Under the pieces are notes generated by a model, which saw nothing but the letters and a program-made list of their open reading frames with translations, did not search any database and was not told where the DNA came from. The translations under genes were made by a program, and so were the position numbers. From NCBI GenBank assembly GCA_964019135.1, contig OZ025248.1, forward strand, positions 45,935,670 through 45,999,669: a DNA stretch of 64,000 bases. Direction: 5' to 3'. Below are positions 1 to 11,400 of this stretch, one piece after another. The DNA comes from Arenicola marina (Eukaryota; Annelida; Polychaeta; Arenicolidae). Position 1 is the stretch's first letter, and every line of letters starts with the position of its first letter.

Positions 1-193
1 GCCGCATCACGACTGGCACGGGCTTCTCCTTGTGCGGCACGTGCTTGTACTTGGGTCGCGTGGGGGAGGGCCCCAATGCCGACGCCTGCTCCGAGGCGCC
101 TATAGTCATGGCCACGCCACCGTCCGTGGGTGAATCCGACTCGCACGCTCCCAAAACAACGCTTGTCGTATCGTTGCTTGCTACGTAAGTCAT
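1..193 (-). CDS. Partial coding exon running off the left edge, unidentified protein
   Basis: On the minus strand an ATG at 193-191 opens a frame of about 64 codons that reaches the window edge without a stop. An in-frame TAA lies two codons upstream of the ATG, so this is either a true start or an exon beginning at the AG just inside it (a TTACGTAG acceptor-like string). The peptide is Ser/Thr/Gly-rich and then turns basic, ending in PKYKHVPHKEKPVPVVMR. I do not recognise it with confidence. A basic run after a low-complexity leader is seen just before the basic region of some achaete-scute-type bHLH factors, but the diagnostic part would lie outside the window. The GC-rich, codon-like composition differs from the AT-rich DNA at 200-480. 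Confidence 0.4.
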   Translation of the reverse strand, partial: MTYVASNDTTSVVLGACESDSPTDGGVAMTIGASEQASALGPSPTRPKYKHVPHKEKPVPVVMR

Positions 194-1104
194 CCTTTAC
201 AAAGCGTGGCAAAAAAAGTTTGTTTCCCCTCTTAATCTTTTTACCCTTAAGTTAAAGCGAGTTCAATTCAAAGTGTCAGAACTTTAGACTCATGAGGTAT
301 GTCGATTACTGGTCGCCATATCCTCTTACTAATCACTCACGCGCAGTTTATCACAAAAAGAAAAGAAACAATTGTGTTAATCAAAATTCCTTTTCGTAAT
401 TCTTGAAATCTCAAGCCTGGAGCAGCAGTTGACGGAGAGGAAACGTGAAGAGAGTGAGTAGCGTTCGAGTGGAGACCGGTACTTATGTAGTGCCAGTTTG
501 GGCGGCGATGGGGTGCATCGACGGAGGGGTTTGACCAATGGCAGCCCCGCCTTGTGCCCATCTTGCCATGGTTGGTTGAGTGATACCCCGTCCCGCCCCC
601 TGCAACCCTTCCGTGAAGACCCCATAAGGTAAAAGGTACAGACGGCATGGGAGGTGAAGTCGCCTACGAGCAGTTGTTGCCTGAGGGTTGGTGGCCCCCC
701 TGAGGTTTTTCATAAGTGAGGAGAGGGGTGAGGGGGAGTCGCGACCGTTAGGCGCGGGGCGTGTCGCGCAGGCGTCCCCGCGGTCGCTCAAGGACCGGGT
801 TGGTCCTCGACACGGGTGGAGAAAAGCCGGGCGAACGCCCCTCACCGGCCACCCCTCCACGGCCTCTCAGTCAGCGACGAACGCGGTGGTTAAAGGGGCG
901 TGGTAATGATGAAGTCCCCGTGGATTATGACACCATTGTCGCTGTGCCGTGCCCGTCGCTCTACCGTTGGCCGACGGCTCATACCGCACCATTGGCGCCA
1001 AAACCACTCCACCCTCCGCGGAAGAGAAGAAAAGAAACGTCCGCTGCTCGCTTTCGTTTCCGAGTGGGAGCCTCGCATATTCTAGATTTGTAAAATGTAA
1101 ACAT
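194..1104. other. Intergenic stretch, no supported gene
   Basis: AT-rich at first, then GC-rich from about 480 to 1,060. The short open frames here overlap on both strands, show no family motif and lack splice context. I see nothing I can name. Confidence 0.5.
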
Positions 1105-1107
1105 TCA

Positions 1108-1514
1108 TTAAAGTTGCATGTCGAGCTCTTTCCCGCCAAAACTAATGAGGTCAAAATACATATAAGAATCAGTCCTTGAATCACTCAAGACTTCTTTTAT
1201 CTATACTCACCCATACCAGACTGCTAAATAGTGTCTCTTAGCCTTGCCCGTGATATCAATTTACCACAAGTTTTCATTTTAGTGGTAAACGTCATCAGAT
1301 TGTGTGCTTCGCGATGCTTTGGTATAAGTAGCAGTGCCGCGACAGAGTTCTGTGGTGTCCCGGGATAGACACGTTTGCCACACCACAGCCGAAACGGCGA
1401 TGTTTATCAGGTTTCTGAATTTATAGAATGAAACAATCGAGTTTTCTGCACATTTTGATGTAAATTTCGCCTAGACTTAATTTTGGCGGGAAAGAACTCG
1501 ACATGCAACTTTAA
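1108..1514. mobile_element. MITE with about 35-bp TIRs flanked by TTAA
   Basis: Inverted repeats start at 1,112 (AGTTGCATGTCGAG...) and end at 1,510 (...CTCGACATGCAACT). They match at about 33 of 35 positions through the shared core CTTTCCCGCCAAAA. TTAA sits directly outside both ends (1,108-1,111 and 1,511-1,514). TTAA duplications are typical of the piggyBac and Kolobok superfamilies. The 399-bp body has no transposase frame, so this would be a non-autonomous copy. Superfamily assignment is an inference. Confidence 0.65.
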
Positions 1515-3365
1515 GGGAATGGAACCAACCGAAATGGCCGAGTTTAAACTTCTTACCTCCTTACCGACTTCAAATTCGGGGTATGGAGGCTTCGTTAAGA
1601 TTTTCGTCTTATGACGGTGTGTTCGGTTTGTCTGTGGGTCTGTCTGTAACGCAACGCATTATCTTTCGAATTAATGCCTTAAGATATCAACTTCCAAATT
1701 CACCAAAAGATGCGGAATAACCATCGTCAGGCTAAGTTCGTTGAAGGGCCATGTAAGTCAAAGGTCAATGTCGCAGGAATTTTTCGAAATTCGCGTAACC
1801 AAGCGTTAAGACCTAAGACCTGGTTAGTGCAAGAATTATCCCTTAGTTATCACTAAAATTGACAGCATATCTAAAATGGTGCAATAAACCTGTGAACTAC
1901 ACACCCATCCGTGACACTGTTCACATAGCTTCTAACTTACGGTCCAAATATCCTTTCTGCTGGTTCATCATTACATTTTTAAGCCAACGTTACCGTTTTG
2001 TTAAACGTTGCGTTTCAGAGTACTATGCAGTACTATTTCAAGTGGCGAGAAACAACTGTTCGAATAGCTTTAAACAAAAATATACCCAAGGTAAAAGTAG
2101 GTCAAACTTAACGCTTAAAATGATCTTAACACTGTAATTATTGAATTAGCTTAACTAGTTATGGAATTAACCCATCTCTCTCTCTCTCCCCTCACTCTCC
2201 CTTCCTCTCTCGTCATTTCTCTTCCTATCTCTCTCTCTTTATCACCTACCCCTACACCGTCAGACCAGTTGGTTCAGATGTAAATACTACTGTAATATAT
2301 CTGTCCGTAAGTAGCGATCAGCGGTCTACTCGTCGCGCTCTTTGATGCGATTCCCCCTTGCTAGCAAACGTTGTCCACGTAATGACATAAGTACGTCTGC
2401 TCCGTGATAACGTTACATTAGTTAGATTATACGATTCATTGTGCAGCTATTAAGTACCTTGACCATCGCCTAATAGCGGTCTGTGATAAAGTAAACTGCT
2501 CACCGGGCGGCCACTGACCAGGCCGAGCTAGTACACTCCAGGGGGTGGGCGTAAATTGTTATCTGCAACCCGCGTACCGTACTAATGCGTTAATTGCCAT
2601 CAAGGGGCGCTCGGTGTCCAAACAAACGCTTATATCAGATGGCGGCGGGATGTGCGGGCGGGGGGGGGGGGGGGGTCGGGGGAGCTAGGAGAAGGGGCTG
2701 GAATGCATATAGTTCCGATACATGGGAACAATGGCGCGGGGGGGGGGGGGGAGGAGTTGATGTGGCGTCAGTCAGAGGGTGGTGACTGGCTGGTTTGAAT
2801 ATGCCGGAGACGATAAAGATGGCTACACACTCCCTAAGAATAACGTACCGTATATTATGAATGTCGAAGGTCGCTTCCTGAACAAAAGTAATTTTCGTGT
2901 GGATAATGTGCACTCTCACCCCATGGCTTAACCCAAAAGCGGAGTTCTGGAGAAAGAGAAAAGGGGAAAAGGCGAAATACACAGAAGGAGATGCGAGAAA
3001 ATGTTATTGGAAGCATGTCACTAACCCCCATGTCAAGACACGTGAGCACAGATTGCGTGGCCTGTACATTAGCACGAATCAGTGAGATTGCATGGCGCCG
3101 CAAGTTAGCACGAACCCGAGGCTCTAACATAAATAAGGCTTCGCAATCAATGCAAAAAAGGCACATTGTTATCTCCTCAAGTTTCAGCGTCCGCCTTTCC
3201 AGCGAAATTGAATTACTTTTTCACGCAAGAAAACTTGAAGCACGCAAATATGAGAACCGGAGATGCAATATCAGATGAAAGGTTTCAGTAGGAATAGATA
3301 CGAATATGTTCAGGAGGTGTGCATGGAAATATGCCTGACTTATTGTGGCCGTCCGTATGGGTGTT
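1515..3365. other. Intergenic, no gene seen
   Basis: Contains a CT-rich run at 2,175-2,245 and two G homopolymer tracts (about 2,660-2,676 and 2,739-2,751). The short frames here are not supported by motifs or splice sites. Confidence 0.5.
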
Positions 3366-3705
3366 CACCCCATCCTTCAACCTCTGTTATCATATGGACG
3401 AAGCATGGATAAGACACGAGGACATCCTTCAACCTGTGTTATCATATTGACGAACCATGGGTAAGGCACGACTGACATCCTTCAACCCGTGTTATCATAT
3501 TGACGAACCATGGGTAAGGCACGACTGACATCCTTCAACCTCTGTTATCATATTGACGAACCATGGGTAAGGCACGAGGACATCCTTCAACCTGTGTTAT
3601 CATATTGACGAACCATGGGTAAGGCACGACTGACATCCTTTAACCTGTGTTATCATATGGACGAACCATGGGTAAGGCACGACTGACATCCTTCAACCTG
3701 TGTTA
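3366..3705. repeat. 53-bp tandem repeat, about 6 copies
   Basis: Units contain CATCCTTCAACCTGTGTTAT followed by CATATTGACGAACCATGGGT and AAGGCACGACTGA. Two units carry the short variant CACGAGGACATCC, three bases shorter. Copies are near identical, which suggests recent expansion. Confidence 0.85.
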
Positions 3706-3825
3706 ACTCGCGTTTCGCCATCTCTGCCAGGTACTACTTATCTGGCTTGGTTAAGCCCTATTCTCCACAGATTCTTGGGCATTCTTTTTTGATGGCGGTT
3801 ACAGTTGAAATCGCGTCATTCGGGT

Positions 3826-4081
3826 CCTGGGGCCGTATTCATAATCGCCACTTAGCTACGCCAATAGACTTAGCGCTAAGTGAAGATTTGTCGAGCGATT
3901 ATCTGGTTCAAAATACATAAGTAGTCACACAAGAAGTGCATTTTGCGAATTAAGAAAGGGCTAAAATTATGTTGAAGAGGATGTCTTAATCATGAGCACC
4001 ACCACAACGAGCTGGTGAGACTAAGATGAAAACGCACTTTTCGTGCGTAACTTATGACGCGATTATGAATACGGCCCCAGG
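3826..4081. mobile_element. 256-bp MITE with 23-bp TIRs
   Basis: The left end CCTGGGGCCGTATTCATAAT is mirrored at 4,059-4,081 as its reverse complement. Ends with GGCCGTATTCATAA are common in animal MITEs, often assigned to PIF/Harbinger; that assignment is from general knowledge and not tested. No coding capacity is visible. Target duplication is unclear. Confidence 0.65.
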
Positions 4082-4980
4082 AGTGTACATCATAATACAA
4101 TGTAATGCGAAGAGGCCGTTATGGTGTTTCTAAGACCTTTTTATATGACCGGCTTCGTGATGGTTGCAACGAAGTGTTATGAACGACTTCATTATGATGT
4201 TACCATTAAGTAATATCAATGGATTCGTTATGATCAAAGATGATTTTGGCTTTTTTACGCTTTGGTTGGTCGGTTTAATTAAGTAGGATGCTGTAACCTC
4301 CGTGGTAGGAGCCATGTCTCCGGGGTAACCCCCCCCCTTCCATGTTTTGGGCGAATACCTTTAAATCATTATCCTGCACAGACATAGACAAGTTAAATGT
4401 GTGACTCGGGACGACCCCCTCCTCTGTGGAGGAGGCCATATGCATTGAATCAGGTGATGATTAGGTTCGACCTGAATGCCAAGTGTCTCCTTATTTAAGG
4501 ACAATGAAGCTCTTAATGTTGACCAATGGATTAAGTAGGAGTGCTTGAATCAGACGCGCTTGGCATGCAGCATTTATATACTATGGATTAATTCCGATCG
4601 AAATTTGGATATTGCTAATAAGAAATTCGGCTTTTGCATAGAATGCAATGATTTTTCTGAATGTAGACACAGCCGGTAACAATGTATCAGGACGCATCCT
4701 TCTTTTTTTCCATAACGCGTTGCAAACACAGTATAAAATTCGGATACAGACAATATCCTATTAGGAGATTTTAATGCACCGTTACATGTATAGAACAGAT
4801 ACACACAGTCGACGCTTACAACAGTTAAGGACGTGTTTGACAAATAACGCGTCATGTCTTATCATCAATCTCGTTTATTGATGGAACGCTTCTGTATATG
4901 CGACACGTTTGAAATACAACTTCAGTGCCCAGGGGTTTTCTGTTCTTTCTCTGGTTCTTGTATCGTATCATTAGCCTTAA
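4082..4980. other. Intergenic, no gene seen
   Basis: AT-rich sequence with short frames on both strands and no recognisable motif. Confidence 0.5.
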
Positions 4981-4989
4981 TACACCATG

Positions 4990-5605
4990 ATCACACACCA
5001 TGTGGTATTATGTACACACCATGTTGTAGAATGTACACACCATGTTGTATAATATACACATCATGTTGTATAATGTACACACCATGTTGTATAATGTACC
5101 CACCATGTTGTATAATGTACACACCATGTTGTATAATGTACACACCATGTGGTATTATGTACACATCATGTTGTATAATGTACACACCATGTTGTATAAT
5201 GTACACACCATGTTGTATAATGTACACATCATGTATAATGTACACACCATGTTGTATAATGTACACATCATGTTGTATAATGTACACGCCATGTTGTATA
5301 ATGTACACACCATGTTGTATAATGTACACATCATGTATAATGTACACACCATGTTGTATAATGTACACACCATGTTGTATAATGTACACATCATGTTGTA
5401 TAATGTACACACCATGTTGTATAATGTACACATCATGTTGTATAATGTACACACCATGTTGTATAATGTACACACCATGTTGTATAATGTACACATCATG
5501 TTGTATAATGTACACATCATGTTGTATAATGTACACATCATGTTGTATAATGTACACACCATACGTTATATAAACACACCATGTTGTATAATGTACATAC
5601 TTCAT
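4990..5605. repeat. 21-bp minisatellite, about 29 copies
   Basis: Units read CATGTTGTATAATGTACACA plus C, with substitutions (ACACC/ACATC, TTGTATAA/TGGTATTA) and occasional 18-bp units lacking TTG. Because the unit is seven codons long, every frame stays open and gives repeats such as MLYNVHT. This is a property of the array, not evidence of a protein. Confidence 0.9.
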
Positions 5606-5659
5606 GTTCATATTGTGTGACGTACGCCCATGTCGTATGATGTGCACATTTCATGAGGC

Positions 5660-6308
5660 ACGATGTACACAATACGTTGTACGATGTACACGCCATACGT
5701 TGTGCGATGTACACGCCATACGTTGTACGATGTACACACCATACGTTGTGCGATGTACACGCTATACGTTGTACGATGTACACGCCATACGTTGTGCGAT
5801 GTACACGCTATACATTTTTACGATGTACACGCCATACGTTGTACACGCCATACGTTGTGCGATGTACACGCCATACGTTGTACGATGTACACACCATACG
5901 TTGTGCGATGTACACGCCATACATTGTGCGATGTACACGCTATACGATGTACACGCCATACGTTGTACACGCCATACGTTGTACACGCCATACGTTGTGC
6001 GATGTACACGCCATACGTTGTGCGATGTACACGCCATACGTTGTGCGATGTACACGCTATACATTTTTACGATGTACACGCCATACGTTGTACGATGTAC
6101 ACGCCATATGTTGTACGATGTACACGCCATATGTTGTACGATGTACACGCCATACGTTGTACGCGCCATACGTTGTACGATGTACACGCCATATGTTGTA
6201 CGATGTACACGCCATACGTTGTACGATGTACACGCCATACGTTGTACGCGCCATACGTTGTACGATGTACACACCATACGTTGTACGATGTACACACCAT
6301 ACAGTGAA
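5660..6308. repeat. 23-bp minisatellite related to the upstream 21-bp array, about 28 units
   Basis: Units read CGTTGTACGATGTACACGCC plus ATA, with shorter units such as CGTTGTACACGCCATA. The core TTGTA-ATGTACAC-CCAT is shared with the preceding array, so the two probably have a common origin. Open frames on both strands follow from the lack of stop codons in the unit. Confidence 0.88.
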
Positions 6309-8221
6309 TACTGTACACCCTGGGTACGGTCACGTATCAAAGGTTACATCCGACTTACTGAACTTAAACAAGGCTGTTATGTAAAACGACAAAGACAATA
6401 TGCTTCTTTTGGAAGGGCCCAATTCCCAACGGTCCTAATATATATCAACTACGCAAGTTTTGATTCAAAATACAAGCACCTAAACTTGTCATAAAAAACT
6501 CGTAATACTAGTTTGATACTTGATATCACCGAGGCATCCATTTCCCTCGTCACGAATCGGAAGACCTGCATACCAGTCATTGATAAAGTGATATCTACAC
6601 GAACTCCTGGACACTCGACTGGGCAATCCCATTCCAATACCCCTTGCTCGTAATTGGATAAGAAGTAACAGTAACTAAATTCCAGAATGATTTAACACCC
6701 GCTCAAATCTTCGGAAACCGAGCCTGGGACTTTACAAAGTACCAAATTAGTACGCTGTGTATACAATAAAATCAAACGTTATGCAAAAAATAATCTCGAT
6801 GCTGAGTTTACTACACGTTTTTTTACATCCTACCGGGTTGCTTTCCACATTAATTGCTCATTTCATTCACAAACGGTACATCACGACCGTCATATACAAA
6901 GAATATTTATTTGGCGTTAGGCCCAAAGAGCATAGGCCCTTGAGATGCTTCGCAACCCGACAGTAAGACAGACATCACTTTCCAAAGAACTGTCCATAGG
7001 TTAAATCCAATTTCAGGTCACGTGGTCACTGCTTGGTTGCCGAGATCAATATCACTTGTCGGGATAACATTCAGTAGTTATCTTCGAGTTTCTAAACCAT
7101 TCAGCATTCACGTTCAACAAAGTCATTAACTATAATTACGCCCAGATCTCAGCAGATTGGAGACATCAGTGGCGGGGAACAGAAGATAATATTGCAGGAG
7201 AAAAGATCATTACAACCGTCTTGTATGTTGAAAACGAGTGATGCTTTCGACATATCATCCAAGTGTGGATCAGCGACCGACCCATTCCGTGCAGGATCTT
7301 AGTGACGGCATCAATATGAACATCAGTGGTAACTACCACTGCATGGCCCTACCAAGACCTGCTCAATGCCACATCACACAGGCCAGGACTGCACAACACA
7401 CGTCAAGAGTAGCTTTCTAGGAATGCCTTCAATTGGACCGTTGCTGCCACTATAAATAGCACTGAACACATTTTGTTACATTTTGTTACATTTTCCAATT
7501 ATAAGGTTTCCATTCTTACAGAAACAGAAATCTAGTGGTCAACACAGGGAGGAAGCAAGGTAAAGTTCACTATATCACACATATCATCCGCGCCATAAGA
7601 ACGGCTCAAAGAATACCAAGCACTGATACATGCTTGGGTGCAATTTTACATGGTACCTTTCTTCTCGCCTACACTTCAGCAACCACAAGCCGCACAAGGC
7701 TACATTCATTCGGTATAAATAGCTCATCAAATATCAATGCATCGAATCTACAAACTATGCTACCACTATACATAGGACACTAGCTAGTATTACAAAAAAC
7801 AAACTACATCAGTTTCAGGACATACTGGCTTATAATGAACATATTCTGCCTCAATGTACAAGACTAAGTACATAACAGACATGACGGTGCAAACTATCAA
7901 TCTAACATTGAATCGAAGATGCATCTTGCTCCAGTTGACTGCTCCTGGTGCCTGTGCTGTGCGAACCCTCCGAAGGGTGTGGGCGAAGCCACACTGCAGG
8001 CCAACCCCTTCCGCCACGTCCCAGCACGCGCAATCAACCAATCAGACAAGAGACCTTTTTTCGCGAAGTATGATCCAATGAAAATACTAGAAATAAAGCG
8101 GACACTGACCCATCGGTCGGCCGTCCCTTCTTTTTCATTGCTACAGTCCATTAAAGTATCACAGGGTATTGAGGAGTGAGGGGGAGGGGGTCACACGGCA
8201 ATGAGACGCCGCGCTGAGGGG
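6309..8221. other. 3' flank of the Mondo-like gene, probable 3' UTR in part
   Basis: No coding feature is supported. On the gene's strand (minus) the first canonical AATAAA downstream of the stop that I can find is at about 6,911-6,906. The 3' UTR could therefore extend about 1.3 kb, though this is not proven. Confidence 0.35.
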
Positions 8222-8430
8222 TCATGACTCCAGCAGAGAGTGCAGGTCATCCACTGAGGTGTTGACCGGTGGCAAGGCGGCAGCGCCCGGCGAGAGGTCC
8301 AGCAAGGCCCCTCGAGCCCCCTCCTGGACAGTCAGACCGAGGGACGCCTCTCGGATCTCCGCTTCTAGCCGATCAGGTGTCGTCATCACTGACGTGCTGG
8401 TACTGAGGTGACGCAGCAAGTTGAAGGCGG
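8222..8430 (-). CDS. Mondo: Mondo-like gene, last coding exon
   Basis: Acceptor TTTGATTGCAG, then (T)AFNLLRHLSTSTSVMTT and a 50-residue acidic tail ending in DDLHSLLES and a TGA stop at 8,224-8,222. Confidence 0.88.
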
Positions 8431-11400
8431 CTGCAATCAAAGACATAATGAACCCTAATAAGTTGCAGCTCAACATTCTAACCAAGAGGACAAAACTATT
8501 CATCTGCAAATGTAAGCATAGATGAGAAACATGTACAATTATATTTATAAAATTCATGTGTCGAAGGGTGAGTACAAGGAGTATTAATAACGAATATGTC
8601 CAGTTTAATTTGTAATTAAAATTTCAAAGTGCTATTTTAACACATGTGGTGAGTTTCAAGAGTTCAAAGTAAGGTGCATTAAAACGTCACAGATCACAAT
8701 GAAACCCAGTTAGCTCAGCGGGTAGGCGAATTTGTCATCGTAGCGTTGCCCGTTCGATCTTGAACAATGATTTTCGATTTACAAATGGCAAGAAATTTCT
8801 CGGAATAACATGAAAAATGTTGTGCTCCCCACGGTCGTCAGTTTTTGGAGAACATCCGCATGTAGCCACTCTTTCTAACAATAAAACTATACTTACTTGG
8901 CCTGAGGGTAGTCAGCGAGCAATGCTCCTGCACCCAGGTCATCACAGATTTCCCGAAGTTTTCCATATTGCTAGTCACAACCGTCTGATTGTAGGACTCG
9001 AACAGAGGCCGGATTAACAAGCCAAACTACCAGGTTAAAGAAAACGTTGATCCCACGATGTAAAAGATCTATTCAATAAGCGGTGTATGACCAAAACACA
9101 GTCATATAAAGAAATTAATAAAACAGTTAAGACTGATAAGCAGGGTGCTCCACACTTTACAGAGTAGACAGACAAAGACACGGAAACTCTCAGGACAATG
9201 AAATTTTCGAATTATTTGTTTACTGTACGAGTTGAGGACGAAATCTATGCATAATCCTTACCTATGAACTGAGGCAAGTCTGAACAATGGTTTATCCGAT
9301 CTGTAGTTCGATTCTTATTCTCACAATACATAACCTGCCATGCTATTTAACAGAGCAGACGATGTTGTTTTTATCGTTCTCTCGTCAGTCGTGGTTCAAA
9401 ATATAGGTCAGGTTGGCAAAGTCCATCGCGTCATTTGACGAGGGTACCGAGGTTGAATGCAATGGTCAGGGGGTAGTGGTTTATCTGCTGTACCCACTTT
9501 TGCAGGAGGCGTTTGCTTTCGTGCAATGAATCCAAGTTTAGCCTCAATTGATATCAAACTGATTTCAAGTTCACTCTGGTCACTTTAGGTATGCGTCGAT
9601 GCTTAAAAACAAAGTTAATGATAACACGCTACAAAGGAATTCAAACCTATGACCCCTTACAGAGATGTAAATGGTATCACCCAGTGACGTCACAGTAAAC
9701 AGTGAATGGAGCCATCAAGCCGATCGGCTGCTTCGAAGTGCAGCAAAGCAACATTTGCTTGTAGTTTATTTGCATGTGTCTCAGGAAATGTGAGTTCACA
9801 TACGCTTATTAGGCCCAGACTTAAAAGTTCACACAGAAAGCATTTTTTTCCTCAAATCAGTGAATATTTACGAGAAATTTCGTTGTCCGGAGAGTTTCCG
9901 TTGCGACTATAGGTATAAATAAATGCAGAATCCTTCCCACACTTTATATATAGTCCACGGTGTTCCCTGGGATATGGCATGGTCTATGGCGAGTGACCGG
10001 CCTTCGTTAGACATTTTTGGAAATACAGGGTATGTCAAAATGTGTGTCGCATCGAATATGTCAAGATGTGCAAGGATACTATCCAAAATTTCCAGCATTT
10101 CTTGCTCCTTTCGCGGCTGTACTGCTCAAACATGGCCTCGACCTGGGCCGGATTACTGGGCCTGGTGTGCGTCAGCCCCGCCGCTGGGAGGCGCGTTTGG
10201 TACGTGCTGAAAGTACGAGTCAGACACCGGTTACAACCAGTACTTAATAGTAAACTCGAGTCGATGCGGCCGTTCCGTCGTCCACTGCTTTCAGTCGGAG
10301 ACTGACCTTGCAAGCAAGGCCATCTCCTGCTGGAAACGTACAGAAATTGCGTCCAGCAATTAGTGGTGCAGAGGGGAAGGAGAGCCAGGCCGGTGTAACG
10401 TGAAAAATAGAAACATAAAGCAGGGTAACATCACATGACTGAGGTCATCAGTCAGTGACAATATGCAACACGTGTCCGTCCTGGCAGAGGCGGGTCGAAA
10501 GGCCAATAGCAGTGACGGGAGAAGGGGATGTTGAGGCAGCACCCTTAAGGGACAATGGAGGACGCAGCCTGCCATGTCTGCCAGGACGGACAACCACGTG
10601 ATCGAGCACAACACAAGCCGGAGGCAGAGCACGTGGCCACACAGCGAGTGTCCCGCCTGGCACCAGCCAATGGGGGTCAACGCGGTGCCTCGGCCCGGAC
10701 GCGCTTACCAACCCAAATCAACTTACTTGATATCAGCAGTTAGAGCGCGGATTTCTACACGAATGTTTTCTGTCTCACGCTGAAGCTCTTTGTTTTCCAT
10801 CCTTAACTGGCGACAGTAGTCAACCGCTGAAAGAGAGAGAGATGCCATAGTACCCACATAATGGGGGTCAGTCCGTCAGGTAGTAGGTCGCATGTATGTC
10901 CCATCAAACGTTGCTGTGATACCTGTCTCTTTTTCATGTCTGTCACATTGTCTGGTCCACTACACAAAGGAGCACTATTAGACACATAGAATCACCAGCC
11001 TGAAATGTTGACATGGTTGACAAGTATGTAGTAAATTGGGGGTTCCCATGTTTACACATACTTTGTTTAGGGAAAGTCTTTATCCTAAAACAGATTAAAC
11101 CAGTTATTAAAGGACATTATCTTAGTTTACAATCATCAAAACATCTGAAAATGTAACGAAAGTTACTGGGAAACAAAATGTTAATTTAATGATTACAGAA
11201 ACATATATTGACCACTAACACAAATTACTCAATTTCCAATAATTGCTGTCAAAGTCAGTAAATGTTATGCTTAAGCCCAAAATAGCACAGTCACATTGTA
11301 TATTCAGACAATTGAAACAATATGTTCTACCCATATTGTACAATAAGATACTAATAAGAATTATGGCCTTATGAGCCAAAGCTATAAACATGTGGAGCTG

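Noticed and set aside
8706-8766. Functional tRNA gene
   Set aside because: A and B boxes are recognisable, but acceptor and anticodon stems do not form; a SINE fossil fits better.
10360-10711. Two overlapping minus-strand frames between Mondo exons 4 and 5
   Set aside because: They lie inside the intron, are not in phase with either exon and have no family similarity.
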